The notes: a model not told the origin generated them from the letters alone. A DNA stretch of 64,000 nt from M3007 sp964484205 (GCA_964484205.1 CAZAEZ010000010.1:62001-126000), one strand, 5' to 3'; counted from the first letter of the stretch, positions 34,354-43,632 are shown. Program-made: numbers and translations.

Positions 34354-34791
34354 TCAGGCGGGTGCAGTGCTCTGCTTTTTTTGAAAATAGCTGATTGCCA
34401 ACGCATAACCCTCAAGGCCCAATCCGACAATACTCCCCACACATTTTGCCGACAAATGGGAATGGTGCCGAAAGGCTTCCCGGGCATGCACATTGCTGAT
34501 GTGCACTTCAACAACGGGTGTCTGAATGGCCGCCACGGCGTCGGCAATGGCGATCGAGGTATGACTGTAGGCGCCGGCGTTGAGCACGATGCCGTCGGCC
34601 GCTATTCCGGCGGTGTGGAGATGGTCTAAAATAGCGCCTTCGTGGTTGCTTTGAACGTATTCCAGTTGAATGTCGCTAAAGCGCGACCTTAATTCGTTAA
34701 AATAGGTCTCGAAATTTTGGGAACCGTAAATTTCCGGTTCGCGGCTGCCCAACAAATTCAGATTCGGGCCGTTGATAATCAAAATATGCAT
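34354..34791 (-). CDS. aroQ: 3-dehydroquinate dehydratase, type II
   Basis: A 145-residue type II dehydroquinase of normal size. The opening ILIINGPNLNLLGSREPEIYG contains the conserved N-G-P-N-L-N-L-L-G-x-R-E-P and the catalytic Tyr; Q-S-N-H-E-G and IVLNAGAYSHTSIAIADA carry the substrate-binding Asn and Glu/Ser; VEVHISNVHAREAFRHHS has the catalytic His of HISN and the final Arg. It converts 3-dehydroquinate to 3-dehydroshikimate in the shikimate pathway. ATG 34791 is chosen because the family begins MKI-x-I-x-NGPN. A -7-like sequence overlaps the spacer immediately upstream (see 34797-34832), so the message may have a very short leader. Confidence 0.96.
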   Translation of the reverse strand: MHILIINGPNLNLLGSREPEIYGSQNFETYFNELRSRFSDIQLEYVQSNHEGAILDHLHTAGIAADGIVLNAGAYSHTSIAIADAVAAIQTPVVEVHISNVHAREAFRHHSHLSAKCVGSIVGLGLEGYALAISYFQKKQSTAPA

Positions 34792-34796
34792 GCTGT

Positions 34797-34832
34797 CAAA
34801 AGTAGCGTTTAGCTGCGGAAAAAGTAGTTTTG
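34797..34832. promoter_or_regulatory. Possible divergent -7 elements for aroQ and the gene at 34897
   Basis: On the minus strand 34797-34804 reads TACTTTTG; on the plus strand 34825-34832 reads TAGTTTTG. Both match TAnnTTTG in the 105-bp spacer between the divergent genes. Neither has a clear -33 element, so this is a weak call. Confidence 0.3.
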
Positions 34833-34896
34833 TACTTGCGTATTTTGCAAATAACAACCGGTTTTCAGCACATCGTTACCACCCAAATGCAGGATC

Positions 34897-36357
34897 ATGA
34901 AAAAAGTATATTCAGGCTATCGTTATCTACTGACACAGGTTGTGTGCACCGTTGTTTTTCTGCTGGCGCTGGCAGTGCCGGGCATGGGGCAGAGCAGTTT
35001 GCATATCTCCGAGCCCCTGACCCTTCGCAATGATTTTGGTTATGAACTCATCGGCCGTTTGCGGGACCGCATTTTGTTGTTTCGCGATAAATTTGACGAG
35101 TTTGAGATTCAGGCTTTTGACAATCAAATGCGCTTGTCCTGGAACCGGAAACTCGAAGACATAGACAAAAACGGCATTCAGATACTGGCTGTAATCGGCG
35201 GGCGCAACGATTTTTCAGTGGTCTACAAGCGCCGCAAGCGCGGCATGACAACCCTGCACGTGCACAAGTACGATCCGGGCGCCAACCTGATCGACAGCAT
35301 GACGGTGAAAAATTACGGCGAACGGATGTTCTCTCCTCCGGCACTTGAAATTCTGCAAAGTGAAGACCGGACTTGCCTGGTGGCGATGAATACCGCCGAG
35401 CGGACGCGCATGGAATCCATTTGCTTCCGCCTCGATAAAATGCAGGTACTTTGGGATAAGGTCATTATGCTGAATGACAATTTTTTTGATTCCAACCTGC
35501 GCTCAATGACCCTGGGAAACAATGGCGACTTTTTCATGATCACCGAATTAAATAACCGCCGAAGCAAACTTGAAACGCATGAATACCAGGTACTTCAGGT
35601 GCGCGAAAGTGGCGACCAGACCTACAAGGTGCCCTTGCCTGATTTTCTGACTACCGATGTGCAATTTCGCTACGACAACCTGAATCGCCAACTCGTTGGG
35701 GCGGGTTTGTACGCCGATAAAAACCGCGACCGGGCCAACGGTGTATTTTTTGTTCGGGTAGTTCCGGGTAGTGGGGCGCCGTTTTTGCACTATGAAGAAT
35801 TCAACGACAAGGTGATTTCCATTCTCCGGCGCAAAGATGTTTCCGATGACAACAAGGGCATTACGGATGCCAATATCCAGCAGTTGGTGCTCCGGCGCGA
35901 TGGGGGCGTGATGGTGGTGATTGAGCGTTATCATGAAATTCAGCGGGGCAGCGGGGCTTCCCGGGGGTTCTGGCGCGACGGCATGCGCCTGGTGCTCGAT
36001 TATTATTACGACGACCTGCTGCTGATGACCCTAAACCCCAATGGCGAATTGCACTGGACAACCGTTTTGCACAAAAAACAATATTCGCAGGACGATGAAG
36101 CAACTTTTTCTTCCTATTTCCTGATGCTGAAGGAGGAAAATATTCACTTCATGTTCAATGATGAAATCAAATACGAAAACACCTGCAGCGAGTATGTGGT
36201 AAATGCCCTGGGCGATTTTGACCGGAACAGCCTGATGAACACGTTTGGCCAGAGCCTGCGCCTGCGTTTTCGCGATGCGCTCCAGCTGAACTCCAGCGAA
36301 TGCCTGGTACCTTCCGAGTTTCGAAATAAATTACGGTTGGTTCTCTTAAAAATTTGA
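34897..36357 (+). CDS. Exported protein of unknown function
   Basis: A 486-residue protein with an N-terminal signal (LLTQVVCTVVFLLALAVPGMGQ). The rest alternates short strands with charged loops, like a beta-propeller or WD-like fold: LIGRLRDRILLFRDKFDEFEIQAFD, DFSVVYKRRKRGMTTLHVHKYDP, LRSMTLGNNGDFFMITELNN, LLLMTLNPNGELHWTTVLHKKQYSQDDEATFSSYFLM. I recognise no named family. A similar layout (exported, seven-fold-like repeats with NPNGELHW or DENLQVLW phrases) is seen in the protein at 43741-45279, so they may be distant relatives. The gene ends 12 bp before thiL and probably shares its transcript, but a functional link is not evident. Confidence 0.7.
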   Translation: MKKVYSGYRYLLTQVVCTVVFLLALAVPGMGQSSLHISEPLTLRNDFGYELIGRLRDRILLFRDKFDEFEIQAFDNQMRLSWNRKLEDIDKNGIQILAVIGGRNDFSVVYKRRKRGMTTLHVHKYDPGANLIDSMTVKNYGERMFSPPALEILQSEDRTCLVAMNTAERTRMESICFRLDKMQVLWDKVIMLNDNFFDSNLRSMTLGNNGDFFMITELNNRRSKLETHEYQVLQVRESGDQTYKVPLPDFLTTDVQFRYDNLNRQLVGAGLYADKNRDRANGVFFVRVVPGSGAPFLHYEEFNDKVISILRRKDVSDDNKGITDANIQQLVLRRDGGVMVVIERYHEIQRGSGASRGFWRDGMRLVLDYYYDDLLLMTLNPNGELHWTTVLHKKQYSQDDEATFSSYFLMLKEENIHFMFNDEIKYENTCSEYVVNALGDFDRNSLMNTFGQSLRLRFRDALQLNSSECLVPSEFRNKLRLVLLKI

Positions 36358-36369
36358 AGATTTGCGCCC

Positions 36370-37386
36370 ATGACTGATGTGAACACCCTTGGCGAATTCG
36401 GCCTGATCGACCACCTGACCAAATCATTCCCCGTTACCCAGCCCTCCACGGTGAAAGCCGTGGGCGACGACGCTGCCGTGGTTGATAACGGCAACTTTTG
36501 CACCCTCATCGCCACCGATATGTTGGTGGAAGGTATCCATTTCGACCTGGTTTACACCCCACTCAAGCACCTCGGCTACAAGGCCGTGGTAGTAAACCTG
36601 TCGGATATTTACGCCATGAACGGGCAACCGCGGCAGATTACGGTTTCCATTGCCATTTCCAGCAAATACTCGGTGGAAGCACTGGAAGACCTGTACGCCG
36701 GTATACGGGCCGCCTGCGACGCCTATGGCGTCGACCTGGTAGGCGGCGACACCACTTCCTCGCCGCAGGGCATGATTATCAGTATCACGGCGATCGGGCA
36801 GGGTGAAAAAGAGCGCCTGAGCTACCGCAGTGGCGCCCGTCCGGGCGACCTGATTTGCATAACCGGCGATCTTGGCGCGGCCTACCTTGGCTTGCAATTG
36901 CTTGAGCGTGAAAAACGCATCTGGCAGGAGCATCCCGATGTACAACCGAATCTGGAAGATCAGAAATATATTGTCGGGCGCCAACTCAAACCGGAGGCCC
37001 GGCGTGACATGATCGAAGCCTTCCGCAAAGCCGATCTGGTGCCGACGGCTATGATCGACATTTCGGATGGCCTGGCTTCCGAGTTGTTTCATATTTGTAA
37101 ACAAAGCGGCGTTGGCGCAATCATCGAGGAAAGCGGTGTGCCCATTCATCCGGAGGCGCAAATGATGGCCCTGCAGTTTAAACTCGACCCGATTACCTGC
37201 GCGCTCAATGGTGGGGAAGACTACGAACTGCTATTCACCATCGACCCTAAGGATACTGATAAAGTGCGCTTTTTGCCCGACATCTATATTGCCGGCGAAA
37301 TTCTGGAAGCGGATGCCGGGATCAAACTGAACACGAAGGGTGGAAAACTTCATGACTTGAAGGCGCAGGGCTGGAAACATTTTTAA
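36370..37386 (+). CDS. thiL: Thiamine-monophosphate kinase
   Basis: A 338-residue ThiL of the AIR-synthase/selenophosphate-synthetase fold. Motifs: LGEFGLIDHL, VGDDAAVVDNG, ATDMLVEGIHFDL (metal ligands), HLGYKAVVVNLSDIYAMNGQPRQITVSIA, VDLVGGDTTSSPQGM, RSGARPGDLICITGDLGAAYLGLQ, PTAMIDISDGLASELFHICKQSGVGA and CALNGGEDYELLFTI. It phosphorylates thiamine monophosphate to the active diphosphate. The gene lies 15 bp upstream of murA and 12 bp downstream of the exported unknown, so transcription is probably joint. All catalytic aspartates that I can place are present. Confidence 0.96.
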   Translation: MTDVNTLGEFGLIDHLTKSFPVTQPSTVKAVGDDAAVVDNGNFCTLIATDMLVEGIHFDLVYTPLKHLGYKAVVVNLSDIYAMNGQPRQITVSIAISSKYSVEALEDLYAGIRAACDAYGVDLVGGDTTSSPQGMIISITAIGQGEKERLSYRSGARPGDLICITGDLGAAYLGLQLLEREKRIWQEHPDVQPNLEDQKYIVGRQLKPEARRDMIEAFRKADLVPTAMIDISDGLASELFHICKQSGVGAIIEESGVPIHPEAQMMALQFKLDPITCALNGGEDYELLFTIDPKDTDKVRFLPDIYIAGEILEADAGIKLNTKGGKLHDLKAQGWKHF

Positions 37387-37401
37387 CCATTAATCAAATT
37401 C

Positions 37402-38718
37402 ATGCAACTCGACTCTTTCGAAGTAACCGGCGGCAACCGCCTGCACGGTGAAATTCAACCCCAGGGTGCAAAAAACGAAGCCCTCCAGGTCATCAGTGCA
37501 GTACTCCTCACCGATGAACCCGTAACCATTTCCAACATCCCGGACATTATCGACGTCAACAAACTCATCGACCTGTTGCGCGGCCTTGGCGTATCTGTCG
37601 AACAACTTGGGCCCGACAGCTACCGTTTTTGCGCCGGAACGGTTGATATGAAATACCTGCAATCCGATGATTTTCTGAAAGACGCGCAGCGTTTGCGCGG
37701 GTCGGTCACGCTGGTCGGCCCCTTGCTGACCCGCTTTGGCCGGGCAACGCTACCCAAACCCGGGGGCGACAAAATCGGACGGCGGCGACTGGATACGCAC
37801 TTCCACGGCTTTCAGCAATTGGGCGCCGAGTTTAAATACGACGACGAAAAGAACATCTACTACGTGCAGCAGCCCAAACAGGGTTTGCAAGGCACCTACA
37901 TGCACCTCGATGAAATTTCAGTTACCGGAACAGCCAATGTCGTGATGGCCGCTGTTTTAGCCAAAGGCAAAACCACGATCTACAATGCCGCTTGCGAGCC
38001 ATATGTGCAACAGCTGTGCCGCATGCTGGTTGCCATGGGCGCCCGTATTGACGGCGTCGGTTCCAACCTCCTGCATATCGAAGGGGTGGAACAACTCGGC
38101 GGGGCCGAGCACCGCTGCCTGCCCGACATGATTGAAGTGGGTAGTTTTATTGGCCTCGCAGCCATGACCCAATCGGCCATTACCATAAAAAATGCAGGCG
38201 TCGATCATTTGGGGATCATACCCAGCGTATTCGAGCGGCTGGGAATTCAGATCGACCGCCGTGGCGACGACCTGCACATACCGGCGCAGGAACATTACGA
38301 GATCAATACGTTCATAGACGGCTCTATCCTTACCATCTATGATGCGCCATGGCCGGGTTTTACGCCCGACCTGATGTCGATCGTGCTGGTGGTGGCTACC
38401 CAGGCACGGGGGAGTGTGCTCATTCATCAGAAGATGTTTGAAAGCCGCCTGTTCTTTGTCGACAAGCTGATCGATATGGGCGCCCAAATTATTCTTTGCG
38501 ACCCGCACCGGGCCACGGTCATCGGGCTCGACCGGCGGTCCCAACTTCGCGGCATTGAAATGACCTCCCCCGATATCCGGGCCGGACAGGCACTGCTTAT
38601 TGCGGCCCTTTCGGCCAAAGGTCAAAGTGTAATTCATAATGCCCACCAGATTGACCGGGGATACCAGTATATCGATCAGCGGCTGAATGCCCTGGGGGCA
38701 CAGATCAGGCGGGTATAA
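37402..38718 (+). CDS. murA: UDP-N-acetylglucosamine 1-carboxyvinyltransferase with Cys-to-Asp active site
   Basis: A 438-residue MurA. It starts with FEVTGGNRLHGEIQPQGAKNEALQ (substrate Lys-Asn), continues with two EPSP-synthase-like domains, and ends DRGYQYIDQRLNALGAQIRRV. It makes the first committed step of peptidoglycan synthesis: enolpyruvyl transfer to UDP-GlcNAc. In most MurA proteins the flexible loop holds a Cys that fosfomycin alkylates (Cys115 in E. coli). Here the loop reads LPKPGGDKIGRRRLDTHFHGF, with Asp123 at that position. Asp variants in mycobacteria and chlamydiae are active and naturally fosfomycin resistant, so the same is expected here. The gene follows thiL by 15 bp. 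Confidence 0.96.
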   Translation: MQLDSFEVTGGNRLHGEIQPQGAKNEALQVISAVLLTDEPVTISNIPDIIDVNKLIDLLRGLGVSVEQLGPDSYRFCAGTVDMKYLQSDDFLKDAQRLRGSVTLVGPLLTRFGRATLPKPGGDKIGRRRLDTHFHGFQQLGAEFKYDDEKNIYYVQQPKQGLQGTYMHLDEISVTGTANVVMAAVLAKGKTTIYNAACEPYVQQLCRMLVAMGARIDGVGSNLLHIEGVEQLGGAEHRCLPDMIEVGSFIGLAAMTQSAITIKNAGVDHLGIIPSVFERLGIQIDRRGDDLHIPAQEHYEINTFIDGSILTIYDAPWPGFTPDLMSIVLVVATQARGSVLIHQKMFESRLFFVDKLIDMGAQIILCDPHRATVIGLDRRSQLRGIEMTSPDIRAGQALLIAALSAKGQSVIHNAHQIDRGYQYIDQRLNALGAQIRRV

Positions 38719-38749
38719 TATTTAGCGCTTAATTTTCGCGAAAGCTCCC

Positions 38750-38757
38750 TACCTTTG
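38750..38757 (+). promoter_or_regulatory. Possible pheT -7 element (TACCTTTG)
   Basis: TACCTTTG is an exact TAnnTTTG match, 61 bp upstream of the pheT ATG. A clear -33 TTG is lacking. A Shine-Dalgarno-like AGAGGAAATG precedes the start. Confidence 0.45.
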
Positions 38758-38818
38758 TTTCTTAATTTAACCCTGCGTTAAAACGAATTTGAAGTAATCC
38801 GCTTGATTTTCAGAGGAA

Positions 38819-41323
38819 ATGAAGGTTTCGTTGAATTGGATTCGAGAATTTCTCGACCTAGATAAATCGCCCGAAGAAATCGCTGACATACTGACCTCAT
38901 TGGGGCTTGAAGTGGAAGGATGGGATGTAGTAAAACCCTCGCCGGTAGACTTGGATAAGGTGTGCACGGGGCGGGTGCTCGAATGCGAACCTATTCCTGA
39001 CACCGATCACCTCTCGGCAACCAAGGTAGATGTTGGCGATGGCGCCATCCGCTCCATTGTGTGCGGCGCGCCCAACGTGGCTGCCGGCCAACTGGTATTG
39101 GTGGCACTTCCCGGTACAAGTGTGTTGAGTAAAGACGGCCAACTGTTCGAAATTGGCGAGCGCAAAGTGCGTGGCGTACCCTCGCAGGGTATGATCTGCG
39201 CCGAAGATGAACTTGGCCTGGGGCAGGATCATTCCGGAATTCTCGTGCTTCCCGCCACCACACCGCTCGGGATTTCTGCGGCGCAATATTTCAAGTTAAA
39301 CACCGACGTCATTTTTGAAATCGGCCTGACACCCAACCGCGCCGACGCAACCAACCATCTGGGTGTTGCCCGCGATTTGCTGGCCTGGGTGCGACACAAC
39401 GAAAACCCCAACGCTGAGCTTCGAAACCTCAGTCCGGAACGCCGCAATGGACAATCCGCAATCGGCAATCCGCAATCCGCAATTGAAGTGCGCGTGGAAA
39501 ACCCCGATGCCTGCCACCGCTACACCGGCGTGCTGATTCGGGATGTAACGGTCCAGGAAAGCCCCGATTGGTTGAAAGAACGGTTGCTTGCCCTGGGGCA
39601 ACGCCCGATCAACAACGTAGTGGATATCACCAACTACATCCGGCTCGAACGGGGGCAGCCGCTGCATGCGTTCGATGCCGACCAGATTCAAGGCGGGAAA
39701 ATCGTGGTGAAAACCTTGCCCGAAGGTACTGTTTTCAAAAGCCTGGACGCCGTGGACCGGAAGCTTTCCGACCAGGATCTGATGATCTGCGACGGCGCTT
39801 CCAACCCAATGTGTATCGGCGGTGTATTTGGCGGCGCTACCAGTGGCGTTACGGAAGCAACCCGGCATGTATTTCTCGAAAGTGCCCGGTTTAACCCAAC
39901 CTGGATCCGCCGTTCCATGTTGCGCCACAACCTGCGTACCGACGCTGCCTGGACCTTTGAAAAGGGGGTAGACCCCAATGGCTGCCTTCCCGCCTTGTAC
40001 CGTGCTGCGGAATTGATTCTTGAACTTGCCGGCGGCTCGGTAGCTTCAGCGATTACGGATATCTACCCGGAACCGGTGGCGCCGGTCAGGGTCCCGGTGG
40101 AATACAGCCGCGTGCATGCGCTCATCGGCCAGGCCATACCGAAAGAAACCATTACCGGTATTCTGCAGGCACTGGAGATCAGCATTGAAAATGCCACGGA
40201 AAAAGGATTCACTGCGGTGGTCCCCACGAACAAGCCCGATGTGACTCGTGAAGCGGATGTCATTGAAGAAATCCTGCGGGTGTACGGGCTGGATAATGTA
40301 CCAATGCCCGGAGTGATGCGCACCAGCATGGAAATTTCGCCTAAACCGAATCCGGATACTATCCGCAACATCGCTGCCGAATTTTTAGCTGCAAATGGCT
40401 TTCACGAATGTATGGGCCTTTCGCTTAGCAATTCGCAGTACTACACCGGTCCGGATGCCCTACAACCTGTTCCAAAGGAATCCCTGGTTTTCGTGCACAA
40501 TACCGCCAATCAGGGGCTCGATTGTATGCGACCGACGCTGTTGTTTGGGGGGCTCGAAATTATCCTGCACAACCAAAACCGGCAAAACCCCAATCTGCGC
40601 CTGTTTGAATTTGGGAAAACCTATTCCGGGCCGCTTCCGGCAGCCACGGTGGCGCCTTCCGGGCCGCCAAACATTGTCGCAGAAAAACGGGAAGTTTACC
40701 GCCTGGCAGTATACCTGACCGGGGCGCATAGCCCGGAAAGCTGGCAGCCGACGCCAAAACCGTCGGTCGATTTTTATACCCTGAAAGCATTTATTCAAAA
40801 CCTGCTAGCCCGGCTTGGGGTTTCAGGTTTTCAGGAAACGGTTGTACAGGAACATCCCTTTCAGATGGCGCTGCGCTACCATCGTGGTCCAAAGGACCTG
40901 GTAACATTTGGCCAGGTACAACCGGCAATCGTCAAAAAGATGGATATCAAGAGCCCGGTCTTTTTTGCCGATTTCAATTTCGACCACATTTTAGCTGCAT
41001 TAGCCTCCGGCAAAATTCATTTCCGGGAATTAAATAAATTCCCTGTGGTGCGCCGCGATTTAGCCATGGTGCTTGATCGTGCGGTTACTTTTGCTGAGAT
41101 TCAACAAGTAGCCAATAAAACAGCGAAGGCGCGGCTAAAAGAAATCAACCTGTTTGATGTTTTCGAAGATGAACAAAAAATTGGCGCCGGGAAAAAATCC
41201 TATGCGGTTAGTTTTTTGTTTGAAGACACTGAAAAAACATTGAAAGACAAGGAAATAGACGCCCTCATGCAGCAATTGCAGCAGGCATTTGAACAAAAAT
41301 TAGATGCAAGTATTCGCAAATAA
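38819..41323 (+). CDS. pheT: Phenylalanine--tRNA ligase beta subunit
   Basis: An 834-residue PheT. In order: N-terminal MKVSLNWIREFLDLDKSPEEIADILTSLGLEVEG, the tRNA-binding (EMAP/OB) domain about 40-155 with VGDGAIRSIVCGAPNVAAGQ, B3/B4 editing domain (NNVVDITNYIRLERGQPLHAFDADQI), B5 (IEEILRVYGLDNVPM), the catalytic-like core and the C-terminal anticodon-binding FDX-ACB domain (FPVVRRDLAMVLDRAVTFAEI; EKTLKDKEIDALMQQL). It partners with PheS, which is not in the window, to charge tRNA-Phe. A tandem AATCCGC string at 39441-39484 is translated in frame as a ~14-residue insert (NGQSAIGNPQSAI) in the variable linker after the EMAP domain; the frame stays open, so the protein should still work. Confidence 0.97.
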   Translation: MKVSLNWIREFLDLDKSPEEIADILTSLGLEVEGWDVVKPSPVDLDKVCTGRVLECEPIPDTDHLSATKVDVGDGAIRSIVCGAPNVAAGQLVLVALPGTSVLSKDGQLFEIGERKVRGVPSQGMICAEDELGLGQDHSGILVLPATTPLGISAAQYFKLNTDVIFEIGLTPNRADATNHLGVARDLLAWVRHNENPNAELRNLSPERRNGQSAIGNPQSAIEVRVENPDACHRYTGVLIRDVTVQESPDWLKERLLALGQRPINNVVDITNYIRLERGQPLHAFDADQIQGGKIVVKTLPEGTVFKSLDAVDRKLSDQDLMICDGASNPMCIGGVFGGATSGVTEATRHVFLESARFNPTWIRRSMLRHNLRTDAAWTFEKGVDPNGCLPALYRAAELILELAGGSVASAITDIYPEPVAPVRVPVEYSRVHALIGQAIPKETITGILQALEISIENATEKGFTAVVPTNKPDVTREADVIEEILRVYGLDNVPMPGVMRTSMEISPKPNPDTIRNIAAEFLAANGFHECMGLSLSNSQYYTGPDALQPVPKESLVFVHNTANQGLDCMRPTLLFGGLEIILHNQNRQNPNLRLFEFGKTYSGPLPAATVAPSGPPNIVAEKREVYRLAVYLTGAHSPESWQPTPKPSVDFYTLKAFIQNLLARLGVSGFQETVVQEHPFQMALRYHRGPKDLVTFGQVQPAIVKKMDIKSPVFFADFNFDHILAALASGKIHFRELNKFPVVRRDLAMVLDRAVTFAEIQQVANKTAKARLKEINLFDVFEDEQKIGAGKKSYAVSFLFEDTEKTLKDKEIDALMQQLQQAFEQKLDASIRK
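39441..39484. repeat. AATCCGC tandem string inside pheT
   Basis: Four to five imperfect copies of CAATCCG (one CAATCGG) occur within the coding sequence and keep the frame. The same word family, in inverse orientation (TGCGGATT/TTGCGGAG), is found in the spacer at 63342-63373. In pheT it encodes residues about 209-222. Confidence 0.8.
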
Positions 41324-41536
41324 TGTAGCCGCACCGGCTCTTTTCAAACGTGAAAGGAAATGGAGGCATTTGTGAATAATATTCTGGAAATACGTGTTTG
41401 ACTGATCAGAAAACCTTTAAAACCAACGCTGGAAAACGCAGTGTATTGAATTGGAATGGTTTATGCTACTGTTTACGATTCTATATAAAAATGATCTGCG
41501 AAAAACCAGCGTATCAATTTTACGGCCGATTAAATT

Positions 41537-41794
41537 ATGGCATACCAAGCACAATCAACTAATACGATTCAGGTCACCGTCCTGATAGCCGGGCGCCCCT
41601 ATCTGCTCCATATCAATAAAACAGATGAGGCGTTGATGCACCGCCTGGCCAAAGCGATTAACGACAAAATAGCCGCTTTCCAAGACAGCCAACCGTCGCG
41701 TGACCTGCAAGATTGTTTCGCGCTTGCTTTGCTGACCTACGCCGTAGAATCGCACCGGGCTAATCAGGCTGCCGGCCTGATCCCAACCTTCTGA
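41537..41794 (+). CDS. zapA: ZapA-like cell division protein
   Basis: An 85-residue protein of the ZapA family: IQVTVLIAGRPYLLHINKTDEALMHRLAKAINDKIAAFQDS, then DLQDCFALALLTYAVESHRANQ. ZapA binds FtsZ filaments and stabilises the Z-ring. Most ZapA proteins have a longer C-terminal coiled coil; here the protein stops shortly after the second helix (QAAGLIPTF), so bundling of FtsZ may differ or the gene may be C-terminally shortened. The order pheT-zapA-rny is typical for Bacteroidota. The 213-bp gap between pheT and zapA is AT-rich with no ORF I can support. A terminator follows zapA. Confidence 0.8.
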   Translation: MAYQAQSTNTIQVTVLIAGRPYLLHINKTDEALMHRLAKAINDKIAAFQDSQPSRDLQDCFALALLTYAVESHRANQAAGLIPTF

Positions 41795-41835
41795 TCCGTA
41801 GTTTCCGACGTATTTCCATTTTAGTCTGATCAGCA

Positions 41836-41880
41836 GTATTCCGGGTAGTTTGTCTGCCCGGGAATACGGGCTTTGTTTTT
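41836..41880 (+). terminator. Terminator-like hairpin after zapA
   Basis: GTATTCCGGG and CCCGGGAATAC form a hairpin with one bulged G and an 11-base loop, followed by GGGCTTTGTTTTT. It lies between zapA and rny and would end the pheT-zapA message. Confidence 0.65.
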
Positions 41881-41949
41881 GAGTTTTAAGCGAATGACAC
41901 ATTCGCAAGCGATATATTTTATTTTTTAACGTCTAATGTTTAACCAACT

Positions 41950-43632
41950 ATGGAGATCCTCACCGGTGTATTTATAGGCTTGGTTGTCGGTGGCATAATA
42001 ACCTATATTATAGTTAGCCAGGCAGCCAAGAAGGCAAATTTGAAGGCCATTGAAGAAGGGAACAAGCAGGCCGATCTGGCCATCAAGGAAGCACGTCTGA
42101 CCGCCCAGCGTATCACGGATGAAGCGGCTACCAAAGCGGATAAAATTGTCAGTAAGGCCGAATCGGAAAACGAACGGATCAAGCAGCAAAAAATCCAGGA
42201 AGCCAAGGAACGCTACGCCCAGATGCGCAGCCAGTTTGATACTGAAAAAGCGCAGCATCAGGTCAAACTGAAAGAAATGGAGGTGGATGTGATCGGCAAA
42301 CAAAAAGACCTGCAGATCCAAATGGATGCCTTTCAGACCCGGGTCGACGAGCTCAACACGCGCAAGGCTGACCTGGAGAATAAAGAAGTTGAAATAAGCA
42401 CCTTGCGCGAAAACCTGGACAAGCAGTTAAAAATTGTGCAGCGCAAAAAAGAAGAACTGGATGCAGCCAATGAAGAGCGGATCAAAGCGCTCGAAAAAAT
42501 TGCCCAGCTGAACCAACAGGACGCCAAAGATCAACTCCTCGAAGCGGTGCGTGCCAAGAGTGAAAGCGAGGTGATGTCGATCGTCAAAGACGCCGTTACG
42601 CAGGCCAATTTGAATGCAAACAAAGAGGCGAAAAAAATTATCATCCAGACCATCCAGCGTATGGCTGCCGAGTTCACCATCGAAAATACGGTGTCGGTGT
42701 TCAACCTGGAAAATGACGACATGAAGGGCCAGATTATCGGGCGCGAAGGCCGCAACATCCGGGCGCTGGAGGCCGCAACCGGTGTGGAAATCATCGTCGA
42801 CGATACACCGGAAGCCATCGTTATCTCTTCCTTCGACCCGATCCGCCGGGAGGTGGCGCGTTTGTCGCTGCAACGCCTGGTGGCCGATGGCCGTATTCAC
42901 CCGGCCCGCATTGAAGAAGTGGTGGCCAAGGTGCGCAAACAACTCGAAGAGCAGATCATTGAAATCGGGGAACGTACGGTTATCGAATTGGATATCCACG
43001 GCCTCAACCCGGCGCTGGTCCGGATGGTTGGCCGGATGCGTTTCCGTTCGTCCTACGGCCAAAACCTGCTCAAACACTCCGTCGAAACAGCCGACCTGTG
43101 TTCCATCATGGCCGCCGAACTGGGACTCAATCCCAAGCAGATCAAAATGGCCAAACGGGCCGGGTTGCTGCACGACATCGGTAAAGTCGCCGAAGAAGAA
43201 ACCGAACTGTCGCACGCTCTTGTTGGCATGAAACTTTGCGAGGAGTACAAGGAGCACCCGGTTATCTCAAACGCTGTTGGCGCCCACCACGATGAAATTG
43301 AGATGAATAATATCATCGCACCGATCGTTCAGGCCTGCGATGCCATTTCCGGTGCACGCCCCGGCGCGCGGCGCGAAATTCTGGAAAATTACCTCAAGCG
43401 CATCGGCGAACTCGAAGACCTGGCCATGAGCTACGAAGGCGTTGCAAAAGCATTTGCCATGCAAGCCGGCCGGGAACTCCGGGTGATCGTTGAGGCCGAC
43501 AAAGTAAGCGACCAGTACGCCGACGACCTCTCCTTTATGATCTCTCAGAAAATTCAGGACGAGATGCAGTACCCCGGGCAAATCCGGGTGACGGTTATCC
43601 GCGAGAAGCGGGCCGTGGCTTTTGCGCGATAA
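41950..43632 (+). CDS. rny: Ribonuclease Y
   Basis: A 560-residue RNase Y. One N-terminal transmembrane helix (ILTGVFIGLVVGGIITYIIV) anchors it to the inner membrane, then a long charged coiled coil (about 25-220), a KH domain (DDMKGQIIGREGRNIRALEAATGVEIIVDDTPEAIVISSFDP) and an HD domain with catalytic HD in LLHDIGKVAEEE, plus HSVETADL and AVGAHHDEIEM. It makes initial endonucleolytic cuts in mRNA turnover. The final residues (YPGQIRVTVIREKRAVAFAR) match the family end. ATG 41950 fits the start of the membrane helix. A long perfect hairpin directly after the stop probably ends this message. Confidence 0.98.
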   Translation: MEILTGVFIGLVVGGIITYIIVSQAAKKANLKAIEEGNKQADLAIKEARLTAQRITDEAATKADKIVSKAESENERIKQQKIQEAKERYAQMRSQFDTEKAQHQVKLKEMEVDVIGKQKDLQIQMDAFQTRVDELNTRKADLENKEVEISTLRENLDKQLKIVQRKKEELDAANEERIKALEKIAQLNQQDAKDQLLEAVRAKSESEVMSIVKDAVTQANLNANKEAKKIIIQTIQRMAAEFTIENTVSVFNLENDDMKGQIIGREGRNIRALEAATGVEIIVDDTPEAIVISSFDPIRREVARLSLQRLVADGRIHPARIEEVVAKVRKQLEEQIIEIGERTVIELDIHGLNPALVRMVGRMRFRSSYGQNLLKHSVETADLCSIMAAELGLNPKQIKMAKRAGLLHDIGKVAEEETELSHALVGMKLCEEYKEHPVISNAVGAHHDEIEMNNIIAPIVQACDAISGARPGARREILENYLKRIGELEDLAMSYEGVAKAFAMQAGRELRVIVEADKVSDQYADDLSFMISQKIQDEMQYPGQIRVTVIREKRAVAFAR

